Assembly (NCBI RefSeq): GCF_046054155.1
Contig: NZ_JBEQCT010000001.1
Coordinates: 806,001 to 870,000, forward strand
DNA: 64,000 nucleotides
Direction of reading: 5' to 3'
Origin: Celerinatantimonas yamalensis
Lineage (GTDB): Bacteria > Pseudomonadota > Gammaproteobacteria > Enterobacterales > Celerinatantimonadaceae
Under the pieces are notes generated by a model. That model did no database searches. It had not been told where the DNA came from and saw only the letters and a list, made by a program, of their open reading frames with translations. Position 1 is the stretch's first letter. Each line of letters opens with the position of its first letter. Shown here in pieces: positions 8,901 to 16,987 of this stretch. Position numbers and translations under genes: made by a program.

Positions 8901-9563
8901 TTAATTTGCTAAGCAGTGATTTGCTTGGGTACATCCCAGTTTGGCCAACTTTGCTTTTATTTGGCCGCGTCGACCTTGATCAGCGATAGGTCGATCAGAT
9001 CGAAGCGGTGCATGATAGGCTTTTAGAAAATACGCCACCGCTTGTTTTTTGTTCCCTTGAGAACGCAAAAAATCGGCATAAAAATAGTTGCTGTCGATTC
9101 CATTTGGGTTAATTTCTAGTGATTTTTGTAAATACTTTTTTGCTTCGCTATCACTGCCAAAGCCGATTGGCCACCCTGGCACTTGATAATACAGCGACCC
9201 AAGAGTGGTATAAGCAGAACCGTCTAAAATAGTGGGCTTTTCAGACAACACCTGCAATAGCTCTTTTTTTGCATGTTTGACCAAATCTAAGGCGCTAAAA
9301 CCACCTTTTTGCCCGGCTAAGGAACTTTGACTAATCGCTAGCCATATTTTTATATCGCTGCGTTCTGGATATTGCGCTGCAATACTTGCAACATGCCGGG
9401 TTGTATCTTCTAAACAAGTCTGTTTCGGTTTGTCACCACTGACTTGATATTCACAGTGTGCCCATTGATGCTGAATATCAAGTAACAGTGGATCGGCCAT
9501 CGCATGATTGACCAACAATGTTATTGTCGCGCCAAACGCGCATTGAAAAATGCTGCGGGTCAT
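8901..9563 (-). CDS. Secreted TPR-like protein, last gene of the thermostable-hemolysin operon
   Basis: A 220-residue protein with an N-terminal hydrophobic segment and a likely Sec cleavage after HAMA (about residue 23), so probably periplasmic. The body is helical, with tetratricopeptide-like units: AYTTLGSLYYQVPGWPIGFG and the following segment SLEINPNGIDSNYFYADFLR match the A/B helix pattern of TPRs. Cysteines near 37, 49, 211 and 217 could pair outside the cytosol. Its start overlaps the SDR stop by one base (TAATG), so translation is coupled. A role as a scaffold or partner for the operon's product is inference; its biochemical function is unknown. Confidence 0.75.
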   Translation of the reverse strand: MTRSIFQCAFGATITLLVNHAMADPLLLDIQHQWAHCEYQVSGDKPKQTCLEDTTRHVASIAAQYPERSDIKIWLAISQSSLAGQKGGFSALDLVKHAKKELLQVLSEKPTILDGSAYTTLGSLYYQVPGWPIGFGSDSEAKKYLQKSLEINPNGIDSNYFYADFLRSQGNKKQAVAYFLKAYHAPLRSDRPIADQGRRGQIKAKLAKLGCTQANHCLAN

Positions 9564-10363
9564 TATTTTTTCTCCTGACGAAGGATCGGTTCAATGATCG
9601 ATCGTTGTTTAACTAATTCGCGTCCAACCCAACTTGGTCGTAGCTGATTAAGTAGAACAAATAAACGCTCTGGCCAGCCGATCCAACGTACGCTACGGTT
9701 TGCCTTAATTGCTTGCAATACAATGCTAGCGACCTCTTCAGGACTATCGACATTTTGTTTTAGACGTTGCTGCATAGACTGAGCGCGAGCATCATTCAAG
9801 GTTGTTGCAGTGGCTCTAGGAGCGACATACAGCACTTGTCGGCCCGATCCTGACCATTCCCGAGCTAGTGCTTCACTAAATCGATACATGGCTGCTTTGC
9901 TCGCGCCATAGACGCTATATCCCGGCATGCCTATCGCAGCGAGTACCGAACCAATATTAACCAGCATCCCAGGGCTTGTCAGCCACTGCTGTGCGGCTAA
10001 CGCGATCTGCATCGGCACCTCAACATTAAGCATTAGTTGCCGGCTAATATCGCTACTTTGATGATCACAAAACAGATCTAAACTTTGACAACCGGCGTTA
10101 TTAATCACCATATTGATGCTGTGTGTTTGCCCATAGTCGTTAAGTCTCGCTAAAAACTGTTGCAAGGCGTGAGGCTCTAACAGCTCGGCACACCAACACT
10201 GATGCGATCCTGCAGGTAGTGATGCTGCTAACTGCTCTAAACGCACCATATCACGTCCAACTAAAATTAAGTTTGCCCCAGCCTGAGCAAGCTGCATTGC
10301 CAACGCTTGCCCAATTCCGCCAGTGGCGCCTGTTAACACAATACATTGTTGACTAATTTGCAT
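9563..10363 (-). CDS. Short-chain dehydrogenase/reductase in the thermostable-hemolysin operon
   Basis: Classical SDR of about 266 residues. It has the Rossmann cofactor loop TGATGGIG near residues 11-18, an NNAG motif (MVINNAGCQ), a catalytic serine in NIGSVLAA and the YxxxK pair in YGASKAAMYRF. The arginine in VGRD after strand 2 suggests NADP(H). A C-terminal hydrophobic/basic extension after residue 225 (WIGWPERLFVLLNQLRP) resembles membrane-associating tails of SDRs acting on lipid substrates. I use the ATG overlapping the upstream stop (TGATG); a GTG one codon earlier is possible. The substrate is unknown; the operon suggests it reduces or oxidises a product of the upstream ligase and oxidase. 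Confidence 0.85.
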   Translation of the reverse strand: MQISQQCIVLTGATGGIGQALAMQLAQAGANLILVGRDMVRLEQLAASLPAGSHQCWCAELLEPHALQQFLARLNDYGQTHSINMVINNAGCQSLDLFCDHQSSDISRQLMLNVEVPMQIALAAQQWLTSPGMLVNIGSVLAAIGMPGYSVYGASKAAMYRFSEALAREWSGSGRQVLYVAPRATATTLNDARAQSMQQRLKQNVDSPEEVASIVLQAIKANRSVRWIGWPERLFVLLNQLRPSWVGRELVKQRSIIEPILRQEKK

Positions 10364-11043
10364 CACACCCCCTCTTGAATGGGGCGGATTTGCGCTAACA
10401 TTTGCCCATACAGTGCAAAAACCATATTGGCAGAATCAATGATCACCTGCTGGTCGCGTTTATCTGTAATTTTATCCATTAATCCTGCAAATAATTTGAT
10501 ATGTTGTTGATCTAAACTACTGTGTGAACGCAGATAACTCATGGCCTCATCAGGCAGTTGCAAGTGCTGCTGGATCAAGTCAGCCATGGCACCGCCAACC
10601 CCAACACTGGTTCCCTCTAATACCCATACCATACCGAATAGCGCCAATGGATTATGACGATCAATTTGATAATACAGATAAGCGACCATCAGTTCGATTG
10701 GCGCACAAACACGGCCTATTCCAGCATTTTGTTGCACAGCTCTAATATCCGCGCCGCACACTTTAAGGTCGTCCAAAATCCACAAGTGATGTCCTTGTTC
10801 CTCTTCGATGTATTCAGCTAACGGTGCTTGCATCCATTCATCACGCTCTTTTAGACGAGAACCACATGCCATGAGTAAGGGCACCGTGTGTTTGACGTGA
10901 TGATAGGCTTGCGTTAGAAAAGCCTGATAACTCGGTAGATCAATATCACCGCGTTGGCACGCCGCAAAAATAGGCGCATTGAGCATATGATGTCGAGCCA
11001 CCTCGGTCGCTTGTTGTAATTGCGCAAAAAATAGCTCATTCAT
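10363..11043 (-). CDS. TenA/heme-oxygenase-like putative di-iron enzyme
   Basis: A 226-residue all-helical protein of the TenA/heme-oxygenase-like fold. Candidate metal ligands are E82 and H85 in EEEQGHH, E143 in VLEGTS, and H174, D178 and H181 in SHSSLDQQH. This E..ExxH / E / D..H layout is that of heme-oxygenase-like di-iron oxidases (the UndA, SznF and BesC superfamily) and not of thiaminase TenA, whose active-site cysteine I do not see in context. Members of that superfamily cleave or oxidise fatty acids and amino acids with O2. It overlaps the upstream ligase gene by 8 bases. The enzymatic activity is inference from ligands and context. Confidence 0.75.
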   Translation of the reverse strand: MNELFFAQLQQATEVARHHMLNAPIFAACQRGDIDLPSYQAFLTQAYHHVKHTVPLLMACGSRLKERDEWMQAPLAEYIEEEQGHHLWILDDLKVCGADIRAVQQNAGIGRVCAPIELMVAYLYYQIDRHNPLALFGMVWVLEGTSVGVGGAMADLIQQHLQLPDEAMSYLRSHSSLDQQHIKLFAGLMDKITDKRDQQVIIDSANMVFALYGQMLAQIRPIQEGV

Positions 11044-12610
11044 GACAGTCCACTCCAGTAGAAGAAATTGTGTTCGCTGCGTCGAGCTGATGCAATGGCA
11101 CCACGCTCACAGCATCATTAACCGTTAATATAGGTTGCCATCCGCGGCTGACTAACCAAGTTTGAATGTGCTGACGGCGCCAACGACCATTGCTGGTACG
11201 CCAATCGCTAAGCATAGGGTTATGCTGCCAGCACCAATAAATGTGATAAAGACGAGCATAATCAGGTAGCTGTTGATTAAACGATTGCACGCTTTGTTGC
11301 AGCTCATCAAGCATTTTTTCGGCCATCTCATCCGATGAGGGCTGTTTGAGCAATACCACGGCCTCTAACTGCGCGCCTCCATCACCAAACACCACCAATT
11401 GTTGTAACAAAGGCCAAATTTGCGCTTCAGACTCAAGCCATTCCGGTGAAATATTACGGCCAAAGCTGGTAATGAGTAGATTTGACGCCCGGCCTTCTAT
11501 GTAGAGATAGCCTTGCGCATCTTGATGCGCTAAATCGCCGGTATCGAGCCATTGTTCACCGAGTTCCGGTTGACCGAGATAGCCTTGCATTAACGATCCA
11601 CGGACCCACAAATGCCCTTGTTCATCGATACGCAGTTGGCGATGTTCAAGCGCTTGCCCCACACTCCCGATACGATTTGCCTGAGGGGTGTTAAAACTCA
11701 CCACAGAAGCGGCTTCCGATAAGCCATAGCCCTGATAGACGGGCAACCCTAACTGCTCAGCCTGCGCAAGAAGGCGCTGCGAAACCCTCGCACCGCCAAG
11801 AGCAATAAATTGTAGTTGACTAAATGGCGCCATTGAATGGCTGGTAAGCTGCACTAATGCGCCTAATAAAGCAGGCGTGACCACCAGCGAATGTGGTTGA
11901 TGCTGGCGCAATGCTTGGCTAAAAATTGCGGCATCAAAACGACTGGAGCCAAATAAGCCGACATGTTGACTACGACGGATCACACAGCTCGCGCCAAGGG
12001 CGAAAGGCACATAGAGTGCACAGATATTTTCAAGTAAGACACTTAAAGGCAACAACGCCATATGACAAGAGAGGTTTTGCTGATTGGCACTTAAACGACT
12101 GGCCAATGATTCGGCCACATCGGCTTGTGCTTGACGGCTCAAACAAACCCCTTTGGGGTCGCCTGTTGATCCTGAGGTAAAGGTGATCTTCTGTGTATCG
12201 CGGGGAAACACAACAGTATCTGTCACACGCTGACAATAGAGCGGCATATCCATAAGATACGTCGTTGCATGCATCTGTTCAGGCCAATCGCCCCAATAAC
12301 CATCAGCTTGACAGCTTTTAGCTAAATAACTGATTTGTTTGGCACTAAAAAATGTTGGCACAGGCACCAAGACAATGCCTGCACGCATCGCGCTTAAATC
12401 AGCGATCGCCCAATTTAAGCTATTATCGGCTCGTAATAACACACAGCGGATCTGGCGTTTGACAAGCTCGCTAGTTGTCCGAGCCACCCGCTCTTCTAAC
12501 TGAGCATAGCTAAGCGCTTGATAGCCTCCATCCAACCAGTCGCCTTCGAGAGCGATCCGATCGGGATATTGTGTAGCTCCGTGGTTCAGCCACTGATTAA
12601 TTTTGTCCAT
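11036..12610 (-). CDS. AMP-forming acyl-CoA synthetase/ligase in the thermostable-hemolysin operon
   Basis: ANL-superfamily adenylating enzyme, 524 residues. The P-loop-like A3 motif TFTSGSTGDPKG lies near residue 145, a YGLSEAASV motif (A5) near 295, TGDLAH near 350 and the hinge/A8 region GRASNLLITSFGRNISPEW near 370-390. The lysine expected very late in the chain for catalysis (A10) is not obvious, because the C-terminal domain is divergent (WRTSNGRWRRQHI). It should activate a carboxylic acid as an acyl-adenylate, probably to CoA. Its start overlaps the thermostable-hemolysin gene by 14 bases. The acid substrate cannot be read from sequence. Confidence 0.88.
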   Translation of the reverse strand: MDKINQWLNHGATQYPDRIALEGDWLDGGYQALSYAQLEERVARTTSELVKRQIRCVLLRADNSLNWAIADLSAMRAGIVLVPVPTFFSAKQISYLAKSCQADGYWGDWPEQMHATTYLMDMPLYCQRVTDTVVFPRDTQKITFTSGSTGDPKGVCLSRQAQADVAESLASRLSANQQNLSCHMALLPLSVLLENICALYVPFALGASCVIRRSQHVGLFGSSRFDAAIFSQALRQHQPHSLVVTPALLGALVQLTSHSMAPFSQLQFIALGGARVSQRLLAQAEQLGLPVYQGYGLSEAASVVSFNTPQANRIGSVGQALEHRQLRIDEQGHLWVRGSLMQGYLGQPELGEQWLDTGDLAHQDAQGYLYIEGRASNLLITSFGRNISPEWLESEAQIWPLLQQLVVFGDGGAQLEAVVLLKQPSSDEMAEKMLDELQQSVQSFNQQLPDYARLYHIYWCWQHNPMLSDWRTSNGRWRRQHIQTWLVSRGWQPILTVNDAVSVVPLHQLDAANTISSTGVDCHE

Positions 12611-13235
12611 CAATAACGTCTCCTATCACGCCCAATTCAGGTTGTAATGTTTGTCGCAATTGCGTGGCCATTAGGCTTAAATCAGCACCTAAAACACGCG
12701 GGCGATGGTGATAGTAATTCCCCCATAGGGTTGCTTCATCAGTTGGCAGTGATTCAAGCGACGCGCCACTTAATGTCAATGGATGCATGCCACAGCGTTT
12801 AAACAATGCCCACAAAGGGCCTGTTGCAGTAACCATTGCCCACTTAAACCCGCGGGCTAACAACAGCTCAGCTACGGCCAAAAATAAGTGCGGCGCTTGG
12901 GCGATCGAAAAAGTGGCCAACTGACCAATTTCAACGAGCTGGTCACGACAAACGGATGCTTGCAGAAGCTCACCTAACATAACTTCTGCTGGCGTTTCTA
13001 GATATTGTTCGAGATGCAGTGGCAGGTGAGCACCGCGAAAACCGCAGGCAAATTGAATATTTTGGTGGCGATCAAAGCTAACGATAAAATAAGGATGGAA
13101 ATCTCGAATTGTCGCTCCAAATGCACTTCGATAGCGCATTGAGATAAACACTTCAATGTCTTTACGCATCAATGATTCAGGGCCAACAATCACTAAAGGC
13201 GGAGAACAAGGACGAACTTGTGAACAAAGTGGCAT
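12597..13235 (-). CDS. Thermostable hemolysin (delta-VPH) family protein
   Basis: First gene of the operon; 212 residues with no signal peptide. The family blocks are present in order: RYRSAFGATIRDFHPYFI (34-51), ACGFRGA, LEQYLETPAEV, VEIGQLATF (usual form VEIGNLA), the GFKWAMVTATGPLWALFKR segment, and WGNYYHHRPRVLGADL near 170-186. The family takes its name from a Vibrio parahaemolyticus protein reported as a heat-stable hemolysin, but its layout resembles a GNAT/acyl-homoserine-lactone-synthase-like acyltransferase, so an enzymatic role is likely. The ATG of MPLCS is chosen; a TTG directly upstream is the alternative. Genes with adenylation, oxidase and SDR functions follow with overlapping frames. 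Confidence 0.88.
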   Translation of the reverse strand: MPLCSQVRPCSPPLVIVGPESLMRKDIEVFISMRYRSAFGATIRDFHPYFIVSFDRHQNIQFACGFRGAHLPLHLEQYLETPAEVMLGELLQASVCRDQLVEIGQLATFSIAQAPHLFLAVAELLLARGFKWAMVTATGPLWALFKRCGMHPLTLSGASLESLPTDEATLWGNYYHHRPRVLGADLSLMATQLRQTLQPELGVIGDVIDGQN

Positions 13236-13338
13236 CAATGAATGACCTTCTACAGGTAAATCTCATGTCATTTTTAACAAGATCTTAATGAAAAATAGAT
13301 TAGTTATATTTTTTCTACATTTTTGCACCATGATCGGC

Positions 13339-13366
13339 CAAAAAAAAAGCTTGCAATTGCAAGCTT
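13339..13366 (-). terminator. Intrinsic terminator of sohB
   Basis: A perfect 20-base palindrome (AAGCTTGCAATTGCAAGCTT, 13347-13366) followed on the minus strand by an unbroken T-run, 26 bases past the sohB stop. Confidence 0.92.
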
Positions 13367-13391
13367 CCTATTGAAGATCAATGCGATAATT

Positions 13392-14420
13392 TTAGCGCAT
13401 CCAATCCCATTTACCTTGATTGAGTAGGCGACTAAATGAGCGATCAACACCCATCGATACCGCTTTACCTAATTTTTCACTCAATGTTTTTTTGCTCTGA
13501 TAATGAACATTAACCACTTGCATGTGTTGATAATGTTTCATCAAATAATCATCACTAGTCGTCATAGCGTCAATCAGTCCTTTTTCAAGGGCTTGTTGGC
13601 CAAACCAATGTTCACCAGTGGCAACCTTGTCAACATCTAATTCAGGGCGATATTGATGAACAAATCCCTTGAAAAGCTGATGCGTTTCTTCTAATTCTTG
13701 GCGAAATTTTTCACGAGCCTCTTCAGTGTTTTCACCAAAAACTGTCAATGTCCGTTTATATTTACCAGCCGTGATCTGCTCATAATCAATATCATTTTTT
13801 TTCAAAAGTTTATTAAAATTAGGTAGCTGCGCAACAACGCCGATGGAACCAACGATCGCAAATGGTGCTGCTAAAATCTTGTTGGCAATACACGCCATCA
13901 TATAACCACCGCTTGCGGCAACTTTATCAACAGCGACGGTCAGTGGAATGTTCGCTTCGCGGATCCTCGCCAACTGCGAGGCTGCAAGTCCATATCCATG
14001 GACCATACCACCACCACTTTCAAGACGAATTAATACTTCATCAGTCAATTTGGCGACAGATAAAATTGCAGTAACCTCTTCACGTAATGATCGCACTTCT
14101 TTGGCATCAATACTGCCTTTAAAATCGATGACAAAAAGCTTGTTTTCATCTGATTTAGACTGCTTTTTCTCCTGTTTGAGCTTGGCCTTCACCGCTTTTT
14201 GATGAGCTTTTCGTTCTTCTTTAGCCATCAACTCTTCAGTGATTTGATCACTCATCCGTCGATATTGGCTAGAGAGATCCGTGATCTGTAATCCACCTGC
14301 TTTTTGGCGACTTTTCATGCCTGCTGCAACAACGATTACAGCGATTGCTGCCACTGCCGCTACAATAATCACCGCTTCAAGCAGAAATATCCCCACATGG
14401 TATAAAAAATCCACAATCAT
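13392..14420 (-). CDS. sohB: Inner-membrane S49 protease SohB
   Basis: Membrane-bound serine peptidase of the signal-peptide-peptidase A family. The 342 residues have one N-terminal transmembrane helix (about 8-33) and a charged linker rich in Lys/Glu (70-95). The S49 core holds the catalytic serine in DKVAASGGYMMA (about 178) and the general-base lysine in TAGKYKRT (about 230). The length matches E. coli SohB and not the longer SppA. It is expressed alone, ending in a strong terminator. The role is quality control or processing of membrane and periplasmic proteins; the name comes from suppression of htrA loss in E. coli. Confidence 0.94.
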   Translation of the reverse strand: MIVDFLYHVGIFLLEAVIIVAAVAAIAVIVVAAGMKSRQKAGGLQITDLSSQYRRMSDQITEELMAKEERKAHQKAVKAKLKQEKKQSKSDENKLFVIDFKGSIDAKEVRSLREEVTAILSVAKLTDEVLIRLESGGGMVHGYGLAASQLARIREANIPLTVAVDKVAASGGYMMACIANKILAAPFAIVGSIGVVAQLPNFNKLLKKNDIDYEQITAGKYKRTLTVFGENTEEAREKFRQELEETHQLFKGFVHQYRPELDVDKVATGEHWFGQQALEKGLIDAMTTSDDYLMKHYQHMQVVNVHYQSKKTLSEKLGKAVSMGVDRSFSRLLNQGKWDWMR

Positions 14421-14560
14421 TCTCCAATATAATTTGCTCTATTCTAGGATCGGTTGATAGGGAGTGTCTACGGTTAACTCTTGAAGAGTTTGACTCGTCA
14501 AGGCTGTTAATTTGCGGTATAAGGAAAGGCTATGATAATTTACAGTCGCGAGGGAATGTG

Positions 14561-15325
14561 ATGGCTACCAGCCAAGAGCTTGATTACTTGCACTTTCAAC
14601 CTCAACCTCAAGCGTTTAAAGATAAGGTCATTCTCATCAGTGGTGCTAGTGATGGTTTGGGTCGCTGCGCTGCGCTGCATTATGCACAATATGGAGCAGA
14701 TTTAGTCTTATTAGGCCGAGACCGGCGTAAGTTAGAGCAAACACTGTCACTGATAAAACCGTTTAATACCCAAACCTTAGCGATCGATTTTGACCTCGCC
14801 CATGCTGATCAAACAGCGTATCAATCGTTAATCGCCCACATTGAGACGCTGTGGCATCGCCTTGACGGAGCCCTTTTCAGTGCTGGTATTCTCGGGGAAC
14901 TTGTATCAGTAATCGACATTAATATTCATAACTTTGATCAAGTCATGAATATTAATGTCCGCTCGCAATTATTGCTTAGCCAATCCTTACTGCCACTACT
15001 TTTAAAAGCATCCTTGAGTTCACTGATTTTTACCAGTTCCAGCGTTGGTCATATCGGCCGAGCTGGTTGGGGCAGCTATGCTATCTCAAAATTTGCCGTT
15101 GAAGGTTTAACTCAAACCTTGGCGGATGAGTATCATGCTAGTTCGCTGCGCGTTAATTGTATCAATCCCGGCGCCACCCGCACGGCTATGCGTGCTCAAG
15201 CAAACCCGCAAGAAAATCCTTTGATCCTCAAAACACCCGAAGATATTATGCCGACTTATCTTTATTTGATGGATGATAGCAGTCAATCAGTCAATGGCCT
15301 TTGTTTGGATGCGCAACCTAAATGA
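14561..15325 (+). CDS. yciK: Short-chain dehydrogenase YciK
   Basis: SDR of 254 residues of the YciK group. The N-terminus has the characteristic LHFQPQPQAFKDKVILISGASDGLG arrangement, where SGASDGLG is the cofactor loop. SSSVGHIGRAGWGSYAISKFA near 160-180 supplies the catalytic Ser, Tyr and Lys, and NCINPGATRTAMRAQA follows. E. coli yciK lies in the topA-sohB-yciK neighbourhood, as here. The substrate is not established. ATG is used; an in-frame GTG lies one codon upstream. It overlaps the downstream LysR gene by four bases (ATGA), so the two are co-translated. Confidence 0.93.
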   Translation: MATSQELDYLHFQPQPQAFKDKVILISGASDGLGRCAALHYAQYGADLVLLGRDRRKLEQTLSLIKPFNTQTLAIDFDLAHADQTAYQSLIAHIETLWHRLDGALFSAGILGELVSVIDINIHNFDQVMNINVRSQLLLSQSLLPLLLKASLSSLIFTSSSVGHIGRAGWGSYAISKFAVEGLTQTLADEYHASSLRVNCINPGATRTAMRAQANPQENPLILKTPEDIMPTYLYLMDDSSQSVNGLCLDAQPK

Positions 15326-16221
15326 GTCTTTACCGTGCTCGCACCACCATTGAGCAGTGGCGTATTTTTCAAGCCGTTGTGCACTGTAACGGCTATGCGC
15401 AGGCAGCCAAAGAGCTGAACAAAAGTCAATCGTCACTGAATCATGCTGTAGCCAAGTTGCAAGCTCAACTTGGCGTACAACTGTTGGAAGTAAAAGGTCG
15501 TAAAGCCCAACTAACCGCTGCAGGCGAAGTCATGTTACGTCGCAGCCAATTCTTAACACAGCAGATAGAAGATCTAGAACAACTAGCACATTCGCTTGAA
15601 CGTGGTTGGGAGCCAACACTGACGATTGCCGTTGAACATTTTCATCCGAAAGATAAAATATATCAGGCGCTGAAGTTATTTCACCCACAAAGTCGCGGCA
15701 CTCGAGTGACGATTATAGATACCGTTATCTCAGCAACTGCAGAGGCGATTACTGATGCGAGTGCAGATCTAGTTATTACCCCGGAGCTACCGCTTGGCGT
15801 TCTGGGGACCTGCTTGTGCCATACCAGACTTGTTTTAGTTGCCCATCGCCAACACCCCCTCGCTCGGCAATCGAACATTAGTTACGACGATCTAACGCAG
15901 CATTTGCAATTGGTTGTTCGGGATAATGGTAAACACCCCGATAATCGTCACGGTTGGCTCAAAGCGGAACAACGCTGGACACTATCAAACTTTAATGAAG
16001 CAATCGAGTTACTCTTACAAGGAATGGGATTTGCTTGGCTACCGGAACATCAGGTTAAAGAGCATCTGAGTTCAGGGATTCTCATTAATTTAAAGGTACA
16101 ACGCGGCGCAACGCGCCAATTTACTAGCTATCTGGTGGCACCAAAGCCCCAACATCAAGGCCCAGCCGGCGCATTACTTGAGCAGCTTATTGTCGACCAA
16201 TATACGTCATCAGCGAGCTGA
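15322..16221 (+). CDS. LysR-family transcriptional regulator
   Basis: A 299-residue regulator with an N-terminal winged helix-turn-helix at about 10-68 (IFQAVVHCNGYAQAAKELNKSQSSLNHAVAKL) and a periplasmic-binding-like effector domain from about 95 to the end. The overlap with yciK shows it belongs to that transcription unit, not the usual divergent arrangement of LysR regulators, so its target is not obvious. No effector can be inferred from the binding domain. A similar LysR next to YciK-like SDR genes is plausible in Vibrio relatives, but I have not verified this. Confidence 0.9.
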   Translation: MSLYRARTTIEQWRIFQAVVHCNGYAQAAKELNKSQSSLNHAVAKLQAQLGVQLLEVKGRKAQLTAAGEVMLRRSQFLTQQIEDLEQLAHSLERGWEPTLTIAVEHFHPKDKIYQALKLFHPQSRGTRVTIIDTVISATAEAITDASADLVITPELPLGVLGTCLCHTRLVLVAHRQHPLARQSNISYDDLTQHLQLVVRDNGKHPDNRHGWLKAEQRWTLSNFNEAIELLLQGMGFAWLPEHQVKEHLSSGILINLKVQRGATRQFTSYLVAPKPQHQGPAGALLEQLIVDQYTSSAS

Positions 16222-16559
16222 TTCAATTATATATTGCAGCCAGTATAGCGAGAATTTTGGATAACGTGTTGGGGGGAGCGGGTCGGGAAATGGCTGAAAA
16301 AAATAGTTAGCTGCGACCATATCGGCATCGACACAGTGAACCCTCAACGCTAGTAAACTCCGCCAGGGAGGTCTCATAAGCTCTTATGCACTTAAGCGTA
16401 ACTAGCTCATTAAAAGGGCCTTTGTAATTCCAACAAGTTAGATGCCGCTATGTTAGCAACCTACGCAACTGGCCCCATTTCACCAACCATTATCTGTCCA
16501 AAGCAGACAATAACCTATAGTTTTTTAGGGTTATTGGCAGTTGCCCATTTACATCAAAC

Positions 16560-16573
16560 ACGATTTGGATCAA
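16560..16573. promoter_or_regulatory. Possible FNR site upstream of feoA
   Basis: ACGATTTGGATCAA matches the FNR consensus TTGATnnnnATCAA at 8 of 10 defined positions, with one perfect half. FNR activates feo in E. coli under anoxia, when ferrous iron is soluble. The match is moderate. Confidence 0.4.
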
Positions 16574-16589
16574 AATCATCAAGATAAAA

Positions 16590-16608
16590 GCGAATTATTA
16601 TCATTTGC
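16590..16608. promoter_or_regulatory. Putative Fur box 1 of feoABC
   Basis: The 19 bases match the Fur consensus GATAATGATAATCATTATC at 13 of 19 positions. The box lies about 105 bases upstream of the feoA start, with a second, better box 16 bases downstream. Confidence 0.6.
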
Positions 16609-16624
16609 AATATGTTTTATAAGC

Positions 16625-16643
16625 GATACTATTAATCATAATC
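16625..16643. promoter_or_regulatory. Putative Fur box 2 of feoABC
   Basis: The 19 bases match the Fur consensus at 15 of 19 positions (GATACTATTAATCATAATC). Iron-loaded Fur bound here would repress ferrous iron uptake, as known for feo in enterobacteria. Confidence 0.75.
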
Positions 16644-16711
16644 GCTATCGACAATAACTATACTGTACGCCATTTGATGCGATACTCAGCAACTATTAGC
16701 AGTGGAACATA

Positions 16712-16987
16712 ATGAATCAATTAAATAACTTGCCACTCTCTGTGAGGGTCAGTCAACTTCAACTCGGCCACCAAGCAACAATTATCCAAATTCATGGCTC
16801 TTCTCGTGACATTCAACGAATGAACATGCTAGGTCTTCGTAAGGGAATTTCTTTAACGGTTGTTCATGGGCCCGGTCGACGCGGCGCAGTTGTAAAAGTC
16901 GGCGGCGCTCGCATTGCGCTCAGCCAAGAAATTATCGACCAAATTGAAGTATCGACCACTGCTGACAAGGAGACTTCATCATTATGA
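16712..16987 (+). CDS. feoA: Ferrous iron transport protein A
   Basis: Small cytosolic SH3-like protein (91 residues; E. coli FeoA is 75) that supports FeoB-driven Fe(II) uptake. The core LGLRKGISLTVVHGPGRRGAVVKVGGARIALS is typical. First gene of the operon; it overlaps the feoB start by four bases (ATGA). Expression is probably Fur-repressed from the sites at 16590-16643. Confidence 0.93.
   Translation: MNQLNNLPLSVRVSQLQLGHQATIIQIHGSSRDIQRMNMLGLRKGISLTVVHGPGRRGAVVKVGGARIALSQEIIDQIEVSTTADKETSSL

Larger units (their letters stand above)
16222..16711. other. Intergenic upstream of feoABC
   Basis: A 490-nt gap. Its last 150 bases carry the regulatory sites of feo (a putative FNR site and two Fur-like boxes). 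The first 330 bases contain only short frames with many stops and no recognisable RNA. Confidence 0.4.

Noticed and set aside
10363..11043. Third gene of the hemolysin operon as thiaminase II (tenA)
   Set aside because: No thiamine genes nearby and the acidic/histidine pattern fits di-iron heme-oxygenase-like enzymes better than the TenA active site.
13251..13257. Half of a lux-box-like sequence (ACCTGTA on the minus strand) before the thermostable-hemolysin operon
   Set aside because: The second half-site is absent, so quorum-sensing control is not supported; a 7-base match is expected by chance.
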